A stretch of DNA of 64,000 nt from Paraphaeosphaeria minitans (GCA_015832175.1 WJXW01000013.1:1488001-1552000), one strand, 5' to 3'. Counted from the first letter of the stretch, positions 1 through 11,679 are shown. Notes: generated by a model from the letters alone, not told the origin. Numbers and translations are program-made.

Positions 1-430
1 GTTATCTACAGTAAGTAATAAGAGCCTTAAAGGTGCTCTGCTAGAGTTGCGTCTCCTTGTATAGGTATAAGTTATTAATAAGGCACCTAGCTAGCTAAGC
101 TAGATCTAGGCACATATCCTCTACGCATTTATTTACGCCTATAAGTAGAGCTGTAGTCCTCTCTATAGCGTTAATTAACACTAAAGTTATTACTATTAAC
201 GCTCTTATAACGCTTATAAGGGCCTCTCTACTAAGTATTACAGTGTTAAAAAGCTCTAAGATTAGGCGAGATAGACTTCTTAACTTTATACTTAGTTTAA
301 CTTATAATCTTGCGCTTAAATAAGTATAAACGTAGATCCTATTAGCACTAGTAGGGTTTAATTTAGCTAGTTAATTGCTCCTAGATTAGACCTCTACTTA
401 TAACGTTAAGATCACGCTCGAACCGAACAC
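1..430. repeat. AT-rich, TpA-rich decayed repeat (RIP-like)
   Basis: The first 430 bases are strikingly rich in TA steps (tata, ttaa, gctaag, ctataag) and have no open reading frame, then composition changes abruptly near 430 to balanced sequence. This is the look of a transposon copy mutated by repeat-induced point mutation, which turns CpA into TpA in ascomycete repeats. The element is cut by the window edge and its family cannot be named. Confidence 0.5.
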
Positions 431-1160
431 GGCGTGATCTCAATGTGAGCCTAACTGGATCTAGTAATCGAGATGAGATCAAGCCTCCAGATCACGTCTA
501 CCGAACAGGCCCCTATTCGCCGACTGTGACTGTGCTTGTTTATCCAGAGCAGAGGGATTTTTCAAGTCTCATCCATCCATGTTCGCGTCCGCCTAAGCAG
601 GGTAGCCTTGACGGCAGTTGCGAAGACGGGGACAGCAGCCTCACCGTTCTTGAATTTGGCCTCAACTTGGGCTTCATCTTCATGCCGCCTGCTTGTCGTT
701 CCCACAGTGACCATGGCCTCGTGACAGAGACCAGGCCTGAGAAGCGCTTGTCATCCTCGCCAACGGTGCTCTCGCTCTCTTGAAGGTCGTGACCGGGAAA
801 CGGCCCCCGTGAATTAAGCCACGGCATGAGCCACCCCATGAGCCACCCCATGAGCCACGGCATCAGCCACCCCATGAGCCACAGTTGACAAGGCAAGCGC
901 TAGGCAACCAAAAATAGGGCAGCTCCCCTCCTCCCACTTGCGCACCCAGTTGATCTTCTTCTCACCAGCCTCGTCATTGTAATGCGGTGCAACTTGCGCC
1001 TTTACCTACCTTCCTTTCCGCCCTCGCACTGTCTTATCTTCATGCATGTCTGTCGCTGTATAGCATCGCGCGCCTCACTCTTTCCTCTGCTTCTGCCGCC
1101 AAATCCCGCAACCTCCCGCAATTCCAAACACTCGCTCGTGCTCAAGAGCACATTCGTTTT
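431..1160. other. Intergenic region, no supported gene
   Basis: Between the AT-rich relic and the first gene there are only overlapping short frames on both strands. The single structured element is the 12-bp repeat at 825-884. A pyrimidine-rich stretch at 1000-1110 lies directly before the F-box-like start and may be its promoter or leader. Confidence 0.5.
825..884. repeat. 12-bp tandem repeat (catgagccaccc), about 5 copies
   Basis: The unit catgagccaccc is repeated five times with single-base variants (ccacgg, catcagcc). On the minus strand it reads as a Met-Gly-Trp-Leu repeat, which I take as an artefact of the repeat and not a protein. Confidence 0.85.
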
Positions 1161-1961
1161 ATGATGCGCGGTAATAAGGACATCGAGCCGTTCCGCTTCT
1201 TGGACCTTCCCAAAGAACTGCGGCTTCTAGTCTATGAAAACCTCCCACGATTGATCAAACACCACCAGACACGTCATCCTGATGAGCCATCACACCGCAT
1301 GACCTTCATTCTGAAATCGGTTCCTGTCGCTATCTTATCCACATGCAAAGTGGTCTATCACGAAGCACGCCCGGTGTTGCAAGCTACTACCAGTGCCTTT
1401 ATTCGGGACGTGCCACCTAGGATCATCGACGGTATCAGCGGCCGGGGTGAAGGCCGCATGTTAGACGCGCTCGTTCGAGCGATCATGAGGCAAGTGGATG
1501 CCCTTCGCGACTACGAACTGGGTCAAGGTCCGTGCCTTACCCTTTTACAACTCTTCGAAGGTCATCTTCGTAATTCCCTCCTAAGCAAGCGCAACAGCCG
1601 CTACCTGGTGAAATTCGTTCATCAAGCCGGGCACTACTTCAGGTACTCATCCATGACGAACGGTCTGGTTAGACTGCGGGCCATGGAGCTTGTCAAGTAC
1701 ACTTCCACGACTTCCGGAATTGGAAGACACTGGGCACTTGGAGCGGACTTACATGCCTTGAACAGTCGTCTCAATCCGGACGGCATTGCCATAGTTTGTG
1801 CCGGTGTGTTACCCGCTGGTGTCGCAGAAACGACAAGTTCTGCTTCAGGCGACGTTCTTGTTCCCCAGCATGTCAACTTCCAAGCGTATGGTCTGGAATG
1901 CTACATACCATTGTCACGCCAGATGGAAGAGAGACACTGGATAGAGAGCTGGCTCGAGTGA
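1161..1961 (+). CDS. F-box-like hypothetical protein, 266 aa
   Basis: Single-exon frame. The segment near residues 10-25 (FRFLDLPKELRLLVYENL) has the Leu-Pro-x-Glu-Leu-Arg pattern that opens F-box and F-box-like domains in the large families of fungal hypothetical proteins. No WD40, LRR or other partner domain follows. I start at the ATG at 1161, which is followed at once by the domain; the frame stays open upstream to 987, but that extension is low-complexity and pyrimidine-rich, more like a leader. If it is a true F-box protein it would bind Skp1 in an SCF ubiquitin ligase; the substrate is unknown. Stop TGA at 1959-1961. It could also be a member of the F-box-like families that have lost Skp1 binding. 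Confidence 0.65.
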   Translation: MMRGNKDIEPFRFLDLPKELRLLVYENLPRLIKHHQTRHPDEPSHRMTFILKSVPVAILSTCKVVYHEARPVLQATTSAFIRDVPPRIIDGISGRGEGRMLDALVRAIMRQVDALRDYELGQGPCLTLLQLFEGHLRNSLLSKRNSRYLVKFVHQAGHYFRYSSMTNGLVRLRAMELVKYTSTTSGIGRHWALGADLHALNSRLNPDGIAIVCAGVLPAGVAETTSSASGDVLVPQHVNFQAYGLECYIPLSRQMEERHWIESWLE

Positions 1962-3825
1962 GCACAAATAGAGTGATCAAACATGATTACACTGCTTCCC
2001 CGTTGAGCAATCTCGCGCTAGACTTTCGGGGCAGCGAAGTGAGAACAAACGTCATCAAAGTCGTCGCCACCAGTCGTCCATCTTTGTGTGAACAGTGTGT
2101 TGGAAACCTATTGCTCACAGAAATGGCCTTCGAGAACCGATCGTCCCCGGAGCCATGGACAACATCTTCAAACCGGAAACTGAAAGACATCTTTACCGTA
2201 TTGACCGAATGCTTGGTCTTCACGGAGAAGGTGCAGTGTATTCAACTCTGTCGCCTTGGAGTGTCAAGATTTCCATCGTGGTTCGATGCCTGTCGCACTT
2301 CACCGTCAATGGGGCGTCAGATAATGCATGATCAAGTCCGTGCAAGGGTTTCTATTGGCCTATTCTAAGTTAGAATTCATCTTCTGTTCACAGTGCCTTC
2401 TTCTTAGGGCTAGATACCATATATTCACGGAAGACATGTTGACCTATTACCTTTTTTTACCATTGAAAGATCCTTCCAATTAGCTTCGTTTATCTGCTTT
2501 CATTCTTTATAGTTTATAGCATGCAAGCTCCGATGGGTGTTTATTTTTGTTTCTGTTCACCACGCATAAATATTATGTATTTCTTGCCACCATAGTCACT
2601 GCTACACTGAGCTGTTGCTGGTCTGAATCACACCTCCTGAGGATAGTTTGGTTCCAATCATGAATGTAGCTCAAACGAACCAAAGGATGTTTTTATCATT
2701 GTGGTATTTTGATAAATCAATGCACCTGGTCCAAGCCACACCAAGATGAAGTTACACGATAGCAACGTGCATCTGCAATCTATATTCGAACCAATTGAGT
2801 GCATGTTCAAAGTTACGTGTACCGCTGTTATCCGACGTTGGGATGCAGGAATGATATCATATACAACATGCCCTTGGTGTCACGTAAGAGCATGACTGCT
2901 TCTTGGAAACAACCCCCGCAGAGTGGCATACCCTGTACAGGTGTGTATGTATTACATCGCGGACTTAGCTCCCAGGATCATATCACTGTTTGCACGCATT
3001 AAATTGACATCATATTGCAATCACTTCTGTAGATGTAGTGAATGAGTGGGAAGTGAGCTCATGCCATACAACGTATTGTAACTGATAATGCGCAGCCATC
3101 TTCGTAAACCTGTATAACAGTAAGCTGTAAACAGACGTTGTATGTGATGTCCACTAAATCTAGCTGAATAGCTGCATCCAACCCTTACGTATAGAGAATC
3201 TGTCCCGTGGACCAGACTTCAGATAGCAGAGGAAGCATTGTCACTCGTGCGGCAATTCAAACAATGAAAATCGGCAGGAATGACATGACATGTGTGGGGT
3301 CAATATTCTGGACGGGGACAATGGAAGAGAAACGAAAGAGAATCGCTCAGCATCAGTTGATCTAGGATAAAGCACAAACGGTGCGTCCACCACAGCCCTC
3401 GGAACCACAAAGTCAAATCTAGATGCTCAGTTGCAATAAGGCTCCTCTTACGGCTGTGTCGATGGTCGGCTGTGTACATGTGAATTTATCGATGGAGCAC
3501 CATTACTAGCAGCATATAAAAACTATCGCTGCAATTATCCGAGTGTATGAATAATGTTTCGACGAGAATGCAATGACTGCATAACTACTGTTGACGTGCT
3601 GATGGTAGTTGAGAACAGGGCCCAGGCTCTGACCGCCTACCGGATTTTGACCTGCCCACCATTTTCTGCCCGGAAAAAAGGTTAGCGACTTGGCAGAGTG
3701 TGTCACTGCCTCTCTTTGATTGGCAGACGGCGCAGTCTTGTTCAAGTGTTTCCAGACATAAAATCGGCAGGAGACAGCCAACGACGGAAAATGCAAGGAG
3801 ATCATCTACACCCGATCGTTGCGCG
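1962..3825. other. Intergenic region, about 1.9 kb
   Basis: Only short frames with no recognisable protein. The first 400 bases after the F-box-like stop remain partly open in other frames, probably 3' flank. 2370-2620 is AT-rich and looks like ordinary 3' flanking sequence. The last few hundred bases should hold the ACR3 promoter; I see no certain TATA box or regulator site. Confidence 0.5.
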
Positions 3826-5591
3826 ATGGATATAACCACGCACCCAGCATCCCGTGAAAGACCTCATGACGAAGACTCCTCACCCTTGGACGACGTCGAA
3901 AAAGCAAGCAACACCGCGGTGTCGAACCATCTTGTTGGTAAGTTCTGATGTACCGTGGAAGTCCCCGAGCATATTCAATACCTCCCATACCAATTGCGGC
4001 AATATACTTACACACCGTACAGAAGGCGAAGAGATTCTACCTCCGCTTAGAGGCCTCTCCTTCCTCGATCGATTTCTCGTGATGTGGATCATCCTCGCCA
4101 TGGCCATCGGCATCGTGCTAGGGAACACGGTCGACTCAGTCGGCCCGGCCCTGCAGAAGGGCCAATTTGTGGGCGTCAGCATTCCCATAGGTACGTTTCT
4201 TATTTCCAGCCCGGATAGGTGCTACCTCGGCCGTACGACGATCAAGTGACCGGATAGTCGCGGGTTCGCAGGCGAACGCCCCAGTGTGTGTGGATGCGTG
4301 TGTGTCTGCTAGCTGGGATCCGGCGCGACGTCGTCGGCCGCAAAGTTTCGGACCAAATGCCCTGCAGAGGTGCGATGTGCTCATCCCGCTCTCGTATAGA
4401 CTCGGGGGATTTGCAGACCGCGTGGTCGCCACGCGCCCAGGATTGGTGATCGATCCCGTGTTATCCGTGGTTGATTCGTGGAGACTGCAAAAGTTACCAA
4501 CTACGCGGTACCCGTCCGGCGTACGCTACGTGGCGCTAACCGCACTGCGGAACCCGAGTTCATCGGCCCATTGTGCATCCGGAAGGGTTGAGAAACGTGG
4601 AGCATCTGGCTAACCGAGCATAGCAATCGGCCTGCTGGTTATGATGTACCCCATACTATGCAAGGTCAGGTTTGAATCGCTGCATTTGCTGCTCAACTCG
4701 CGTGCACTGTGGGTACAGATTGGTAAGTGAACCGAGGCAGCACTTTGCCCACTATAACCAACCGCACAAAGGGATTCTGATCGGGGTCACTTTGCTAACT
4801 TCCAGCCAGGTATAAGCTTCGTTCTGAACTGGATCGTTGCGCCACTCTTCATGGTGGGCCTTGCATGGGCCTTCCTCCCAGACCGCCAGGATCTCCGCGA
4901 GGGTCTGATCTTCGTGGGGATTGCACGCTGCATTGCCATGGTGCTCATCTGGACAGATCTTGCCAAGGGTGACGGTGACTACTGCGCTGTGCTAGTGGCG
5001 TTCAATTCGATTCTGCAGATTGTGCTTTTTGCGCCCTTTGCCGTTTTTTACGTACAAGTCGTCAGTCACGGTCAAAAGACGAACGTCTCATACGAAAAGG
5101 TGGCTCGGAGCGTGGGCGTCTTCCTCGGGATCCCGCTAGGCGCAGCCGTGCTCACACGCCTCCTGCTCAGGAGACTCATCGGCGAAGACAGATACCAGAG
5201 AAGATTCATCCGGTATATTGCGCCGTTCTCCTTGGTTGGGCTGCTATACACCATCGTCGTTCTGTTCGCGAGCCAGGGGGCTCATGTGGTCAGGCAGATC
5301 ACTGACGTCCTGCGCGTATGCGCTCCGTTGCTGGTATATTTCTTGGTCATCTTCTCCGGCACGGTCTGGTTTTGCTGGAAGATGGGCTTCGGTTACAAGG
5401 TTAGCTGCACGCAAAGCTTCACCGCTGCGAGCAATAACTTCGAGTTGGCCATAGCTGTCGTGGTCGCAGTGTACGGTGCTGGAAGTGGGCAAGCTCTTGC
5501 AAGCACAGTGGGACCTCTGATCGAAGTGCCAGTCCTAGTAGCTCTAGTCTACGTGCTGAAGTGGCTGAGGGCCAGATGGCAGTGGGTATAG
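3826..5591 (+). CDS. acr3: ACR3-family arsenite efflux transporter, 386 aa
   Basis: Exons 3826-3937, 4023-4190, 4624-4722 and 4810-5591; phases agree and give 386 codons plus stop, usual ACR3 length. The family exports arsenite, and in some members antimonite, across the plasma membrane. An acidic N-terminus of about 45 residues precedes a run of hydrophobic segments. Family hallmarks are the segments after GLSFLDRF, LLVMMYPILCKV, GISFVLNWIVAPLFM, IARCIAMVLIWTDLAKGD with its conserved cysteine, and FTAASNNFELAIAVVVAVYG with the conserved glutamate. Intron 2 (4191-4623) is 433 nt, far longer than introns 1 and 3 (85 and 87 nt). No ArsH or arsenate reductase gene is adjacent, so this is a lone transporter and not an ars cluster. 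Confidence 0.93.
4191..4623 (+). other. Unusually long intron 2 of ACR3 (433 nt)
   Basis: Donor gtacgt at 4191, acceptor tag ending at 4623. The flanking exons join to give SIPIAIGLLVMMYP, the expected ACR3 sequence, so the boundaries are well supported. The interior is GC-rich with a short gtgtgt run near 4285-4305, and shows no recognisable gene or transposon ends. Confidence 0.8.
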
Positions 5592-8546
5592 GAGGCTGGC
5601 CTCGAAGTCATGTCTGATGTCAATCGAGGGTATACGAAGTCATGCAAAGATGTCCCTAGTGGGCGATTTTCAGGACCAAGCCGTCGTCTGGCACTCACCG
5701 AAGTTTTTGCTCGACGGTAGGCTTTATTAAAACGAGTATGACATGCAAATGATGGTAGAGCTTGGAGTATAGCTCATGATTTGTTATGCGACCTTGCAAT
5801 TATAGTGCTCGGAGTCGCGTAAGCGCCCAGTACAGATATTATGAGCATGTGAGGAAGTTATTGAGCAATCACTGCGGTGTACTGAATGATCATTCTTTCC
5901 TAACTTTCCGATGAGAAGAGCAAGGCTAGTAGCATGGACAGAACTCTAATAAATTGCGAGTTAGGCTGCATAATTGTTTGGTAAGCGAAGTGTTCTTTCG
6001 TCTCCAACAAGTGAAGTAACCCTAAAACACGGGCGATGGGCCGCTAGCTCGGTCATCTGACTAGGTTGGTATAGGTTCCGTAGTTTAGATCCTGCCTTGG
6101 CACGCACCATGACGGTCGTTCGCGACGTGAGAGATATTGAGAATCTTGCATATGTGGCTAGGTAGATAGTCCAGCCGATCTCTGATGTGTGTGGCGGTCA
6201 GCAGCTTGCATCAGTAGCCTTTCTTCTATCTTAAGCAAGCTTCCATACCGTCATGGTGCTCCCAATGCAGGGAATCTGCACGTTCGACTTTTGATTTGGA
6301 GCTGGTGGGGCGATCTGGAGTCAGGATGGCTCAAGATTGGAGTAAGTTGGAGAGCTGTGAAGCTGTCCAGCTTTGCATGTGGGAAACTCTTGATTCCACT
6401 GCCCTGGTGACGACTTCAACATGATTGTTGCAGACAGAAGATCTACTGAATCACGAGTGTTACGGTTACACTTGGTACACAATTATACTTCTAAATACTA
6501 GACCGAGTTGGCATGGCAGAACTTCCGTAGGAAAGGACGATCGTATCTCGTGGCTGAGAAAGCTACATTATATCGCAATATTCAAATTATCGATTGGCTA
6601 GTCACGTCTTCACACTGTTGAGGCTAAGTTAGGCCGCCTAGATGTTATGCAGGCTCATAAAGAAAGAGAGACACCCGGTCACCAGGCGTGATCAGAATAC
6701 GCACCGTTTGATGTTATTTCCATACATGTCTGACTCGATCACATTCTTAAGATAGACCGGGGTCCTGTTTGCATGAAAAGAGTCTTCTGATCTTCGTCTC
6801 GGGAGGACTTGTAGGCATTCATGAACAGGCTAGATCTTCGTGTGCTGTGTGACAAGGCACCCAAATTGCAAGGGCTGTATGATCCATGCAGGCTGCCTTA
6901 CCTACCTGAAGGGTCCGGCTTTTCGCACTGTGGGCTCTCTTAGTCGTATCCACAATAGCGTGTCATGGTTGATCGTCGGTGTGATGAAGTGTTGCCAAAA
7001 ACTCAAGGAGCTGCGTGAAAGCGGTGAATAGCTGCCAAAGCAGTTTGATAACAGCAAGGCAGAAGGGAGGAGCCGGCGTAATCATTCCAACAGGAGCCAG
7101 AAGACATGCAGACAGTGCCCTGCGAGGGACTTCCTCACGCTACTGGATTTGTTTTGAGCATGTCCAATGGGGGAAGTGCAAATTCCAATCATCAACTCCA
7201 AAGTATCGGGATGTCTCCTAGGTAGTGCTAGTCCCTGCTTGCTTGAATATTGATCCACATTCAAGGTGTGAGTGGCGTGGTAGGGTTAACGCAAAGAGGG
7301 TTGTCACTGTGAGTCTCCAAACGGGCATTCGCGAGTCGCGGTGTAGGAAAGGTTTTTTAGCTTGCAGCTGAGGATTTCAAGCATGCTAATGCATGGAGCT
7401 GAAGATTTGTCGCCCATGCATGTAGCGGCAATACACCGCCATTCTCGCTTTACCCAGTGATAGTATGTGGCGGCGTCGTAGCAAAGCGACGTTCATGCGT
7501 GGGATGTGTTGCCCACGCAAAGATTTAGCAGTGTGGCGACGCACCGCCTTTCAGCATGCAGGCGCCCGTCCAGCTGCAGAGAGTGTTTGCAAAATGGTCT
7601 ATCTTGGGCGCGATATCGGCCGTCTCGGCATGCTGAGCGTTCGTTGATGGATCAGCGACACCAGGGTGACTGTGACCATGTCAGATGCCGGCAATCAATT
7701 ATTGAACCGTTGTGACCAGGGACCATGCAATCGTCCCTCCGGGTTCACATAGTTTAGTCGCGTTTTGCTCATTACTGGATGGACGTCGGTCCACCAACCG
7801 ACGTCCTCTTGCTGCTTTGTGATGTCCGGAACGATGCATGCATGTGAGCATTATCTGAGTGTTTATAGACAGGGGCAACTGCTCGCCGAAGACTGAGCGC
7901 GCACGTGGATGCCTCATTCCACAATCTCAAAAGGGCAACTGTTGTCCTCTTGAGCGATGTAAGACGAGTACGTATAGGCCCCCATCCGCGTCGGAGTGGA
8001 CGCTTGGTAGGAATGCGGCGCTTCGATGTAATGGATGCGGTGGATGCTTACCGCGCCTGTTTCGACAGCATAAGAGGAGGCTGGCGAGGTTGAAGGGAGG
8101 GTGCGCCATTGGCCCGAAAAACTCGCTCTGGCTTCCCATCTCGTTGGAGCAGAACCGGAGGAGTGGTTGCGCCGGAGAAACGCTTCGTTTAGCGGTTTCA
8201 TGGAGGTTGGTGCTCGCCCCACATTCGCGCTTTTTCAGAGTTTGGTTGCATGGCCTAGCCAAGTCCTACCTATCGCGCCGGCACCCCTTTTGTGGCGGTC
8301 GGTGTCCTTTGCAATAGGAGCAAAGGCCTTGGTGCAGGAAGCCACGGTTCGCAGAAAGCAACAGCACGAATGGCGTAGCCGAACAGCAGACAGGGTGGAA
8401 AGGTGTCTTGACAGCGAGCGGTGCAATCTACCGTACCAGACTGCCGCGGCTGAAGCTAGGCTTTCCCGAGTGCAGGTACTGAACATGGCTTCACATGTCT
8501 CAGCGATGTCTTCTACTCGCCCGGATGAGCGCCATGAAGATCCGTC
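5592..8546. other. Long intergenic region, about 3 kb
   Basis: No frame here looks like a conserved protein. Overlapping frames of 100-150 codons occur on both strands at 7860-8560, but they have no domain and no clear splice pattern linking them. I see no TE, tRNA or repeat until the 7-bp array. Confidence 0.5.
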
Positions 8547-8679
8547 TAGCAGCTAGCAGCTAGCAGCTAGCAGCTAGCATCTAGCATCCAGCATCCGGCA
8601 TCCAGCATCCAGCATCCAGCATCCAGCATCCAGCATCCAGCATCCAGCATCCAGCATCCAGCATCTAGCAGCTAGCATC
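8547..8679. repeat. 7-bp tandem repeat (agcagct then cagcatc)
   Basis: A run of agcagct units passes into about a dozen copies of cagcatc, then back to agcagct. The two unit types differ at a few bases, suggesting one array that diversified in its centre. Confidence 0.9.
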
Positions 8680-9381
8680 AACCACGCTGGGTTGGACGTG
8701 CATCGCTGATCAAGTGCCTCGAACAGCTTTACCGATCACCCACGGCCGCCGCTAAAGCGCTCTACGTAGCGTAGAGGCGATCCCAGACGGCACCCAGCGT
8801 GAACCACTGCGCCGGGACAGCTGCGATCTCCGGTCCGTCTTTGACTCCATTGTCACTCAACACTTCCTTGAGGTCTGCACAAATCGGGACAGGGTTGGAA
8901 TGCCCGCTGTTGGGTTCGCTTCTTCTAGGAGTGTCAAGTGCCAGAGCGTCGCCGTCCGTCTGCTAGGCAGACCATGGCGGAGTCCAACAGTATGCGTGTC
9001 CCGGGCGCGTGCTCCCGTTCAGGTTGTGATGTGCATCGAAATCCTTCCTCGTATGCAAGCGACCAATGCGGCTTGCGTTACTGGCTTGGGCAAGAGGCAG
9101 AGCATCCAATTCGAGACGAGAGTTTCAGACACGCCTGCACCTTCTGACATGACGACTACCGAGTAGCCGGGTCCAGTTTCCACGGCAAGCCTTGTTGACA
9201 GTTGCGAGGCTCCATGTCAGTAGCGGCCATGCGCCTTGTTTGGGCGGCTTGACAGTATACCGTGGACCAAGACTACCGCGCGAGGCTGCTCGGCTGGAGA
9301 GGATGCGAACTGCACGCTGGATTTCCAGCCACCTAGCCTAGCGCGAGCGTGGGACGAGCAGTGCAGACGGGCGGTGTGTGT
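8680..9381. other. Spacer between tandem arrays
   Basis: About 700 bases of GC-rich sequence with overlapping short frames and no recognisable protein. I see no repeat or RNA gene in it. Confidence 0.45.
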
Positions 9382-9595
9382 GGTAGGTGTGTATGTGGTG
9401 TGTATGGGGTAGGTATGGGGTGTGTATGTGGTGTGTATGGGGTAGGTATGGGGTGTGTATGTGGTGTGTATGGGGTAGGTATGGGGTGTGTATGTGGTGT
9501 GTATGGGGTAGGTATGGGGTGTGTATGTGGTGTGTATGGGGTAGGTATGGGGTGTGTATGTGGTGTGTATGGGGTAGGTATGGGGTGTGTATGTA
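9382..9595. repeat. 33-bp minisatellite, about 6 copies
   Basis: The GT-rich 33-bp unit (atgtggtgtgtatggggtag plus ggtatggggtgtgt) repeats almost perfectly. Because 33 is a multiple of three, several frames stay open; I do not regard them as coding. Confidence 0.93.
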
Positions 9596-9676
9596 GTAGG
9601 TGTTATGTGGTGATCTGGGTATCTTAGGGTGGGTGTGTATGTGGTAGGTGTTATGTGGTGATCTGGGTCTCTTGGG
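9592..9676. repeat. 48-bp direct repeat, about 2 copies
   Basis: Two copies of a 48-bp unit containing gttatgtggtgatctgggt lie between the 33-bp and 15-bp arrays, differing at a few positions (atcttaggg versus ctcttgggg). Confidence 0.85.
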
Positions 9677-10215
9677 GTGGGTGTATATGAGGTAGGTGTA
9701 TATGAGGTAGGTGTATATGAGGTAGGTGTATATGAGGTAGGTGTATATGAGGTAGGTGTACACATGGTAGCTGTATACATGGTAGGTGTATACATGGTAG
9801 GTGTATACATGGTGGGTGTATATGAGGTAGGTGTATACATGGTGGGTGTATATGAGGTAGGTGTATACATGGTGGGTGTATATGAGGTAGGTGTATACAT
9901 GGTAGGTGTACACATGGTAGCTGTATACACGGTAGGTGTATACATGGTAGGTGTATATGAGGTAGGTGTATATGAGGTAGGTGTATATGAGGTAGGTGTA
10001 TATGAGGTAGGTGTATATGAGGTAGGTGTATACATGGTAGGTGTACACATGGTAGCTGTATACATGGTAGGTGTATACATGGTAGGTGTATATGAGGTAG
10101 GTGTATATGAGGTAGGTGTATACATGGTAGGTGTACACATGGTAGGTGTATACATGGTAGCTGTACACATGGTAGGTGTATACATGGTAGGTGTACATGT
10201 GGTACCTGTATGTGG
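9677..10215. repeat. 15-bp minisatellite, about 35 copies, several variants
   Basis: The unit is ggtgtatatgaggta or ggtgtatacatggta, with rarer forms carrying cacatg, gctg or ggtg. Copies are ordered, not random: blocks of the gag form, then the atg form, cacatg, gctg and atg forms recur about every 15 units. The 15-bp period keeps frames open on both strands. Confidence 0.95.
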
Positions 10216-10645
10216 TGAGCGGGGTCTCTTGAGGTAGGCGGTGGGCAAGGTTTGGGCCAACTTGTTCATCCATCAGAGGCAGGGTGGGGTGACTGGACGG
10301 GCGGCGGCGGATGGGCGGCGTGTGGCAAGCTGATGCGACCGCCCGACCGGGACTTTGTGACGGCGCCGGGCGCACTCTCACAGTCGCCCGCAACCTGTCC
10401 CCACTCTCACAGTCGCCCGCAATCTGTCCCACAGCCCAGCGTGTCGGGTCTGCGCCAAAGGAGAGCGGGCTTCTGGCTAACCGCATCGCTGCCTGTCTCC
10501 GTGTTCCTCGCACCGCGCAGGCGAGCGAAGGGCCGCGACGCTGACGAATATTCGCGACCTGTTAATGCGCCGTTCCCAGTGCCCGTGGCCGCCGATGCAT
10601 GCTCACAGTCACCGTGGCGGGCGTCAGCGGTGCAGCGGTGCAGCG
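10216..10645. other. GC-rich spacer
   Basis: GC-rich sequence with a short direct duplication around 10375-10425 (actctcacagtcgcccgcaa occurs twice). No gene is supported. Confidence 0.5.
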
Positions 10646-10852
10646 GGCTCCTGGCTCCTGGCTCCTGGCTCCTGGCGTGCCGGCCGGGGGTGTTCACCTT
10701 GAGGCTGCTCTGCTTTGCTCTGCTGTGCCGTGCTGTGCTGTGCTGTGCTTTGCCGTGCTTTGCTGTGCTGTGCTCCAATGCCCCAGTGCTCCAGCGCTCC
10801 CGTGCTTAATGCCCCAGTGCTCCAGCGCTCCCGTGCTTAATGCTCCCGTGCT
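10646..10852. repeat. Short tandem repeats: gctcctg x4, tgctg/tgctt run, 31-bp duplication
   Basis: Three neighbouring arrays: four gctcctg units at 10646-10675; an imperfect tgctg/tgctt run around 10700-10772; and two copies of a 31-bp unit (ccccagtgctccagcgctcc...) ending near 10850. Confidence 0.85.
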
Positions 10853-11070
10853 CGTGCTGCTAGCCTCAGCCATCGTTCGTGGGTCGTCCCTTGGGCTGTT
10901 AAATACTCAGCTTCTCCCTGTACCCTGGGCCGTGTTCGTCTTGCGCCGTGTGTTGTATTCCGCTCCCCAGAGCACACACCCACCCTCTCCGCCGCCTGCC
11001 ACCGTCGTTATTACACTCGTCCGCCCGCTGCAAGCCCATTGCTCCCGCTCGCTCGTCGCCGCCGCCGCCG

Positions 11071-11345
11071 CCCTCTCCTCTCCTCTCCTCTCCTCTCCTC
11101 TCCTCTCCTCTCCTCTCCTCTCCTCTCCTCTCCTCTCCTCTCCTCTCCTCTCCTCTCCTCTCCTCTCCCCTCCTCTCCCCTCCTCTCCCCTCTCTTCTCC
11201 TCTTCTCCCCTCTCCTCTCCTCTCCTCTCCTCTCCTCTCCTCCCCTCTCCTCTCCTCCTCTCTCCTCTCCTCCTCTCTCCTCTCCTCCCCTCTCCTCTCC
11301 TCTCCCTTACCTTCCCTCTCCTCTCCTCTCCACCTCTCCCCTCCC
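11071..11345. repeat. Polypyrimidine (tcctc)n tract, about 275 bp
   Basis: One strand is almost purely C and T for about 275 bases, first as a perfect tcctc pentamer, then with degenerate cccctc and tcctcc variants. It ends about 190 bases before the predicted LaeA start codon. Such mirror-symmetric homopurine-homopyrimidine DNA can adopt triplex (H-DNA) structure. Confidence 0.95.
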
Positions 11346-11537
11346 CTCCCCTTCCCTCCTCCCGTGCCCGTCGCCCACTGCTGCCCGCGCCCGCGCTGCA
11401 CCTCCCGCGACCTCGTCCGCCTTGCCGTCTGATGACCGCCGGCTAGCTACTCCGTCCGTCCCTGCCTCCCGTCGTCCCGTCCCGTCGCGACAGACGACAA
11501 GTTATCAGCAAGCACCTGGCCACCCCGCGAACGCTGC

Positions 11538-11647
11538 ATGCGACCCAAGGCTGCTCCAATGGTTACGATGGCTTCAAATGGGTGAGTGCAGCCCGTCCCC
11601 GCTTGGTGCTACGAGCCCCAACCACGCACACGCACACGCATACGCAT

Positions 11648-11679
<32 letters not shown>

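Noticed and set aside
9217..10513. Minus-strand frames of 350 and 391 codons (Tyr-Thr-Pro repeats)
   Set aside because: They are produced by 15- and 33-bp tandem repeats, which keep several frames open on both strands. There is no signal peptide, conserved end or independent sign of coding.
10599..11446. Plus-strand frames rich in Leu-Ser-Ser-Pro
   Set aside because: They are translations of the tcctc polypyrimidine tract in different frames; low complexity only.
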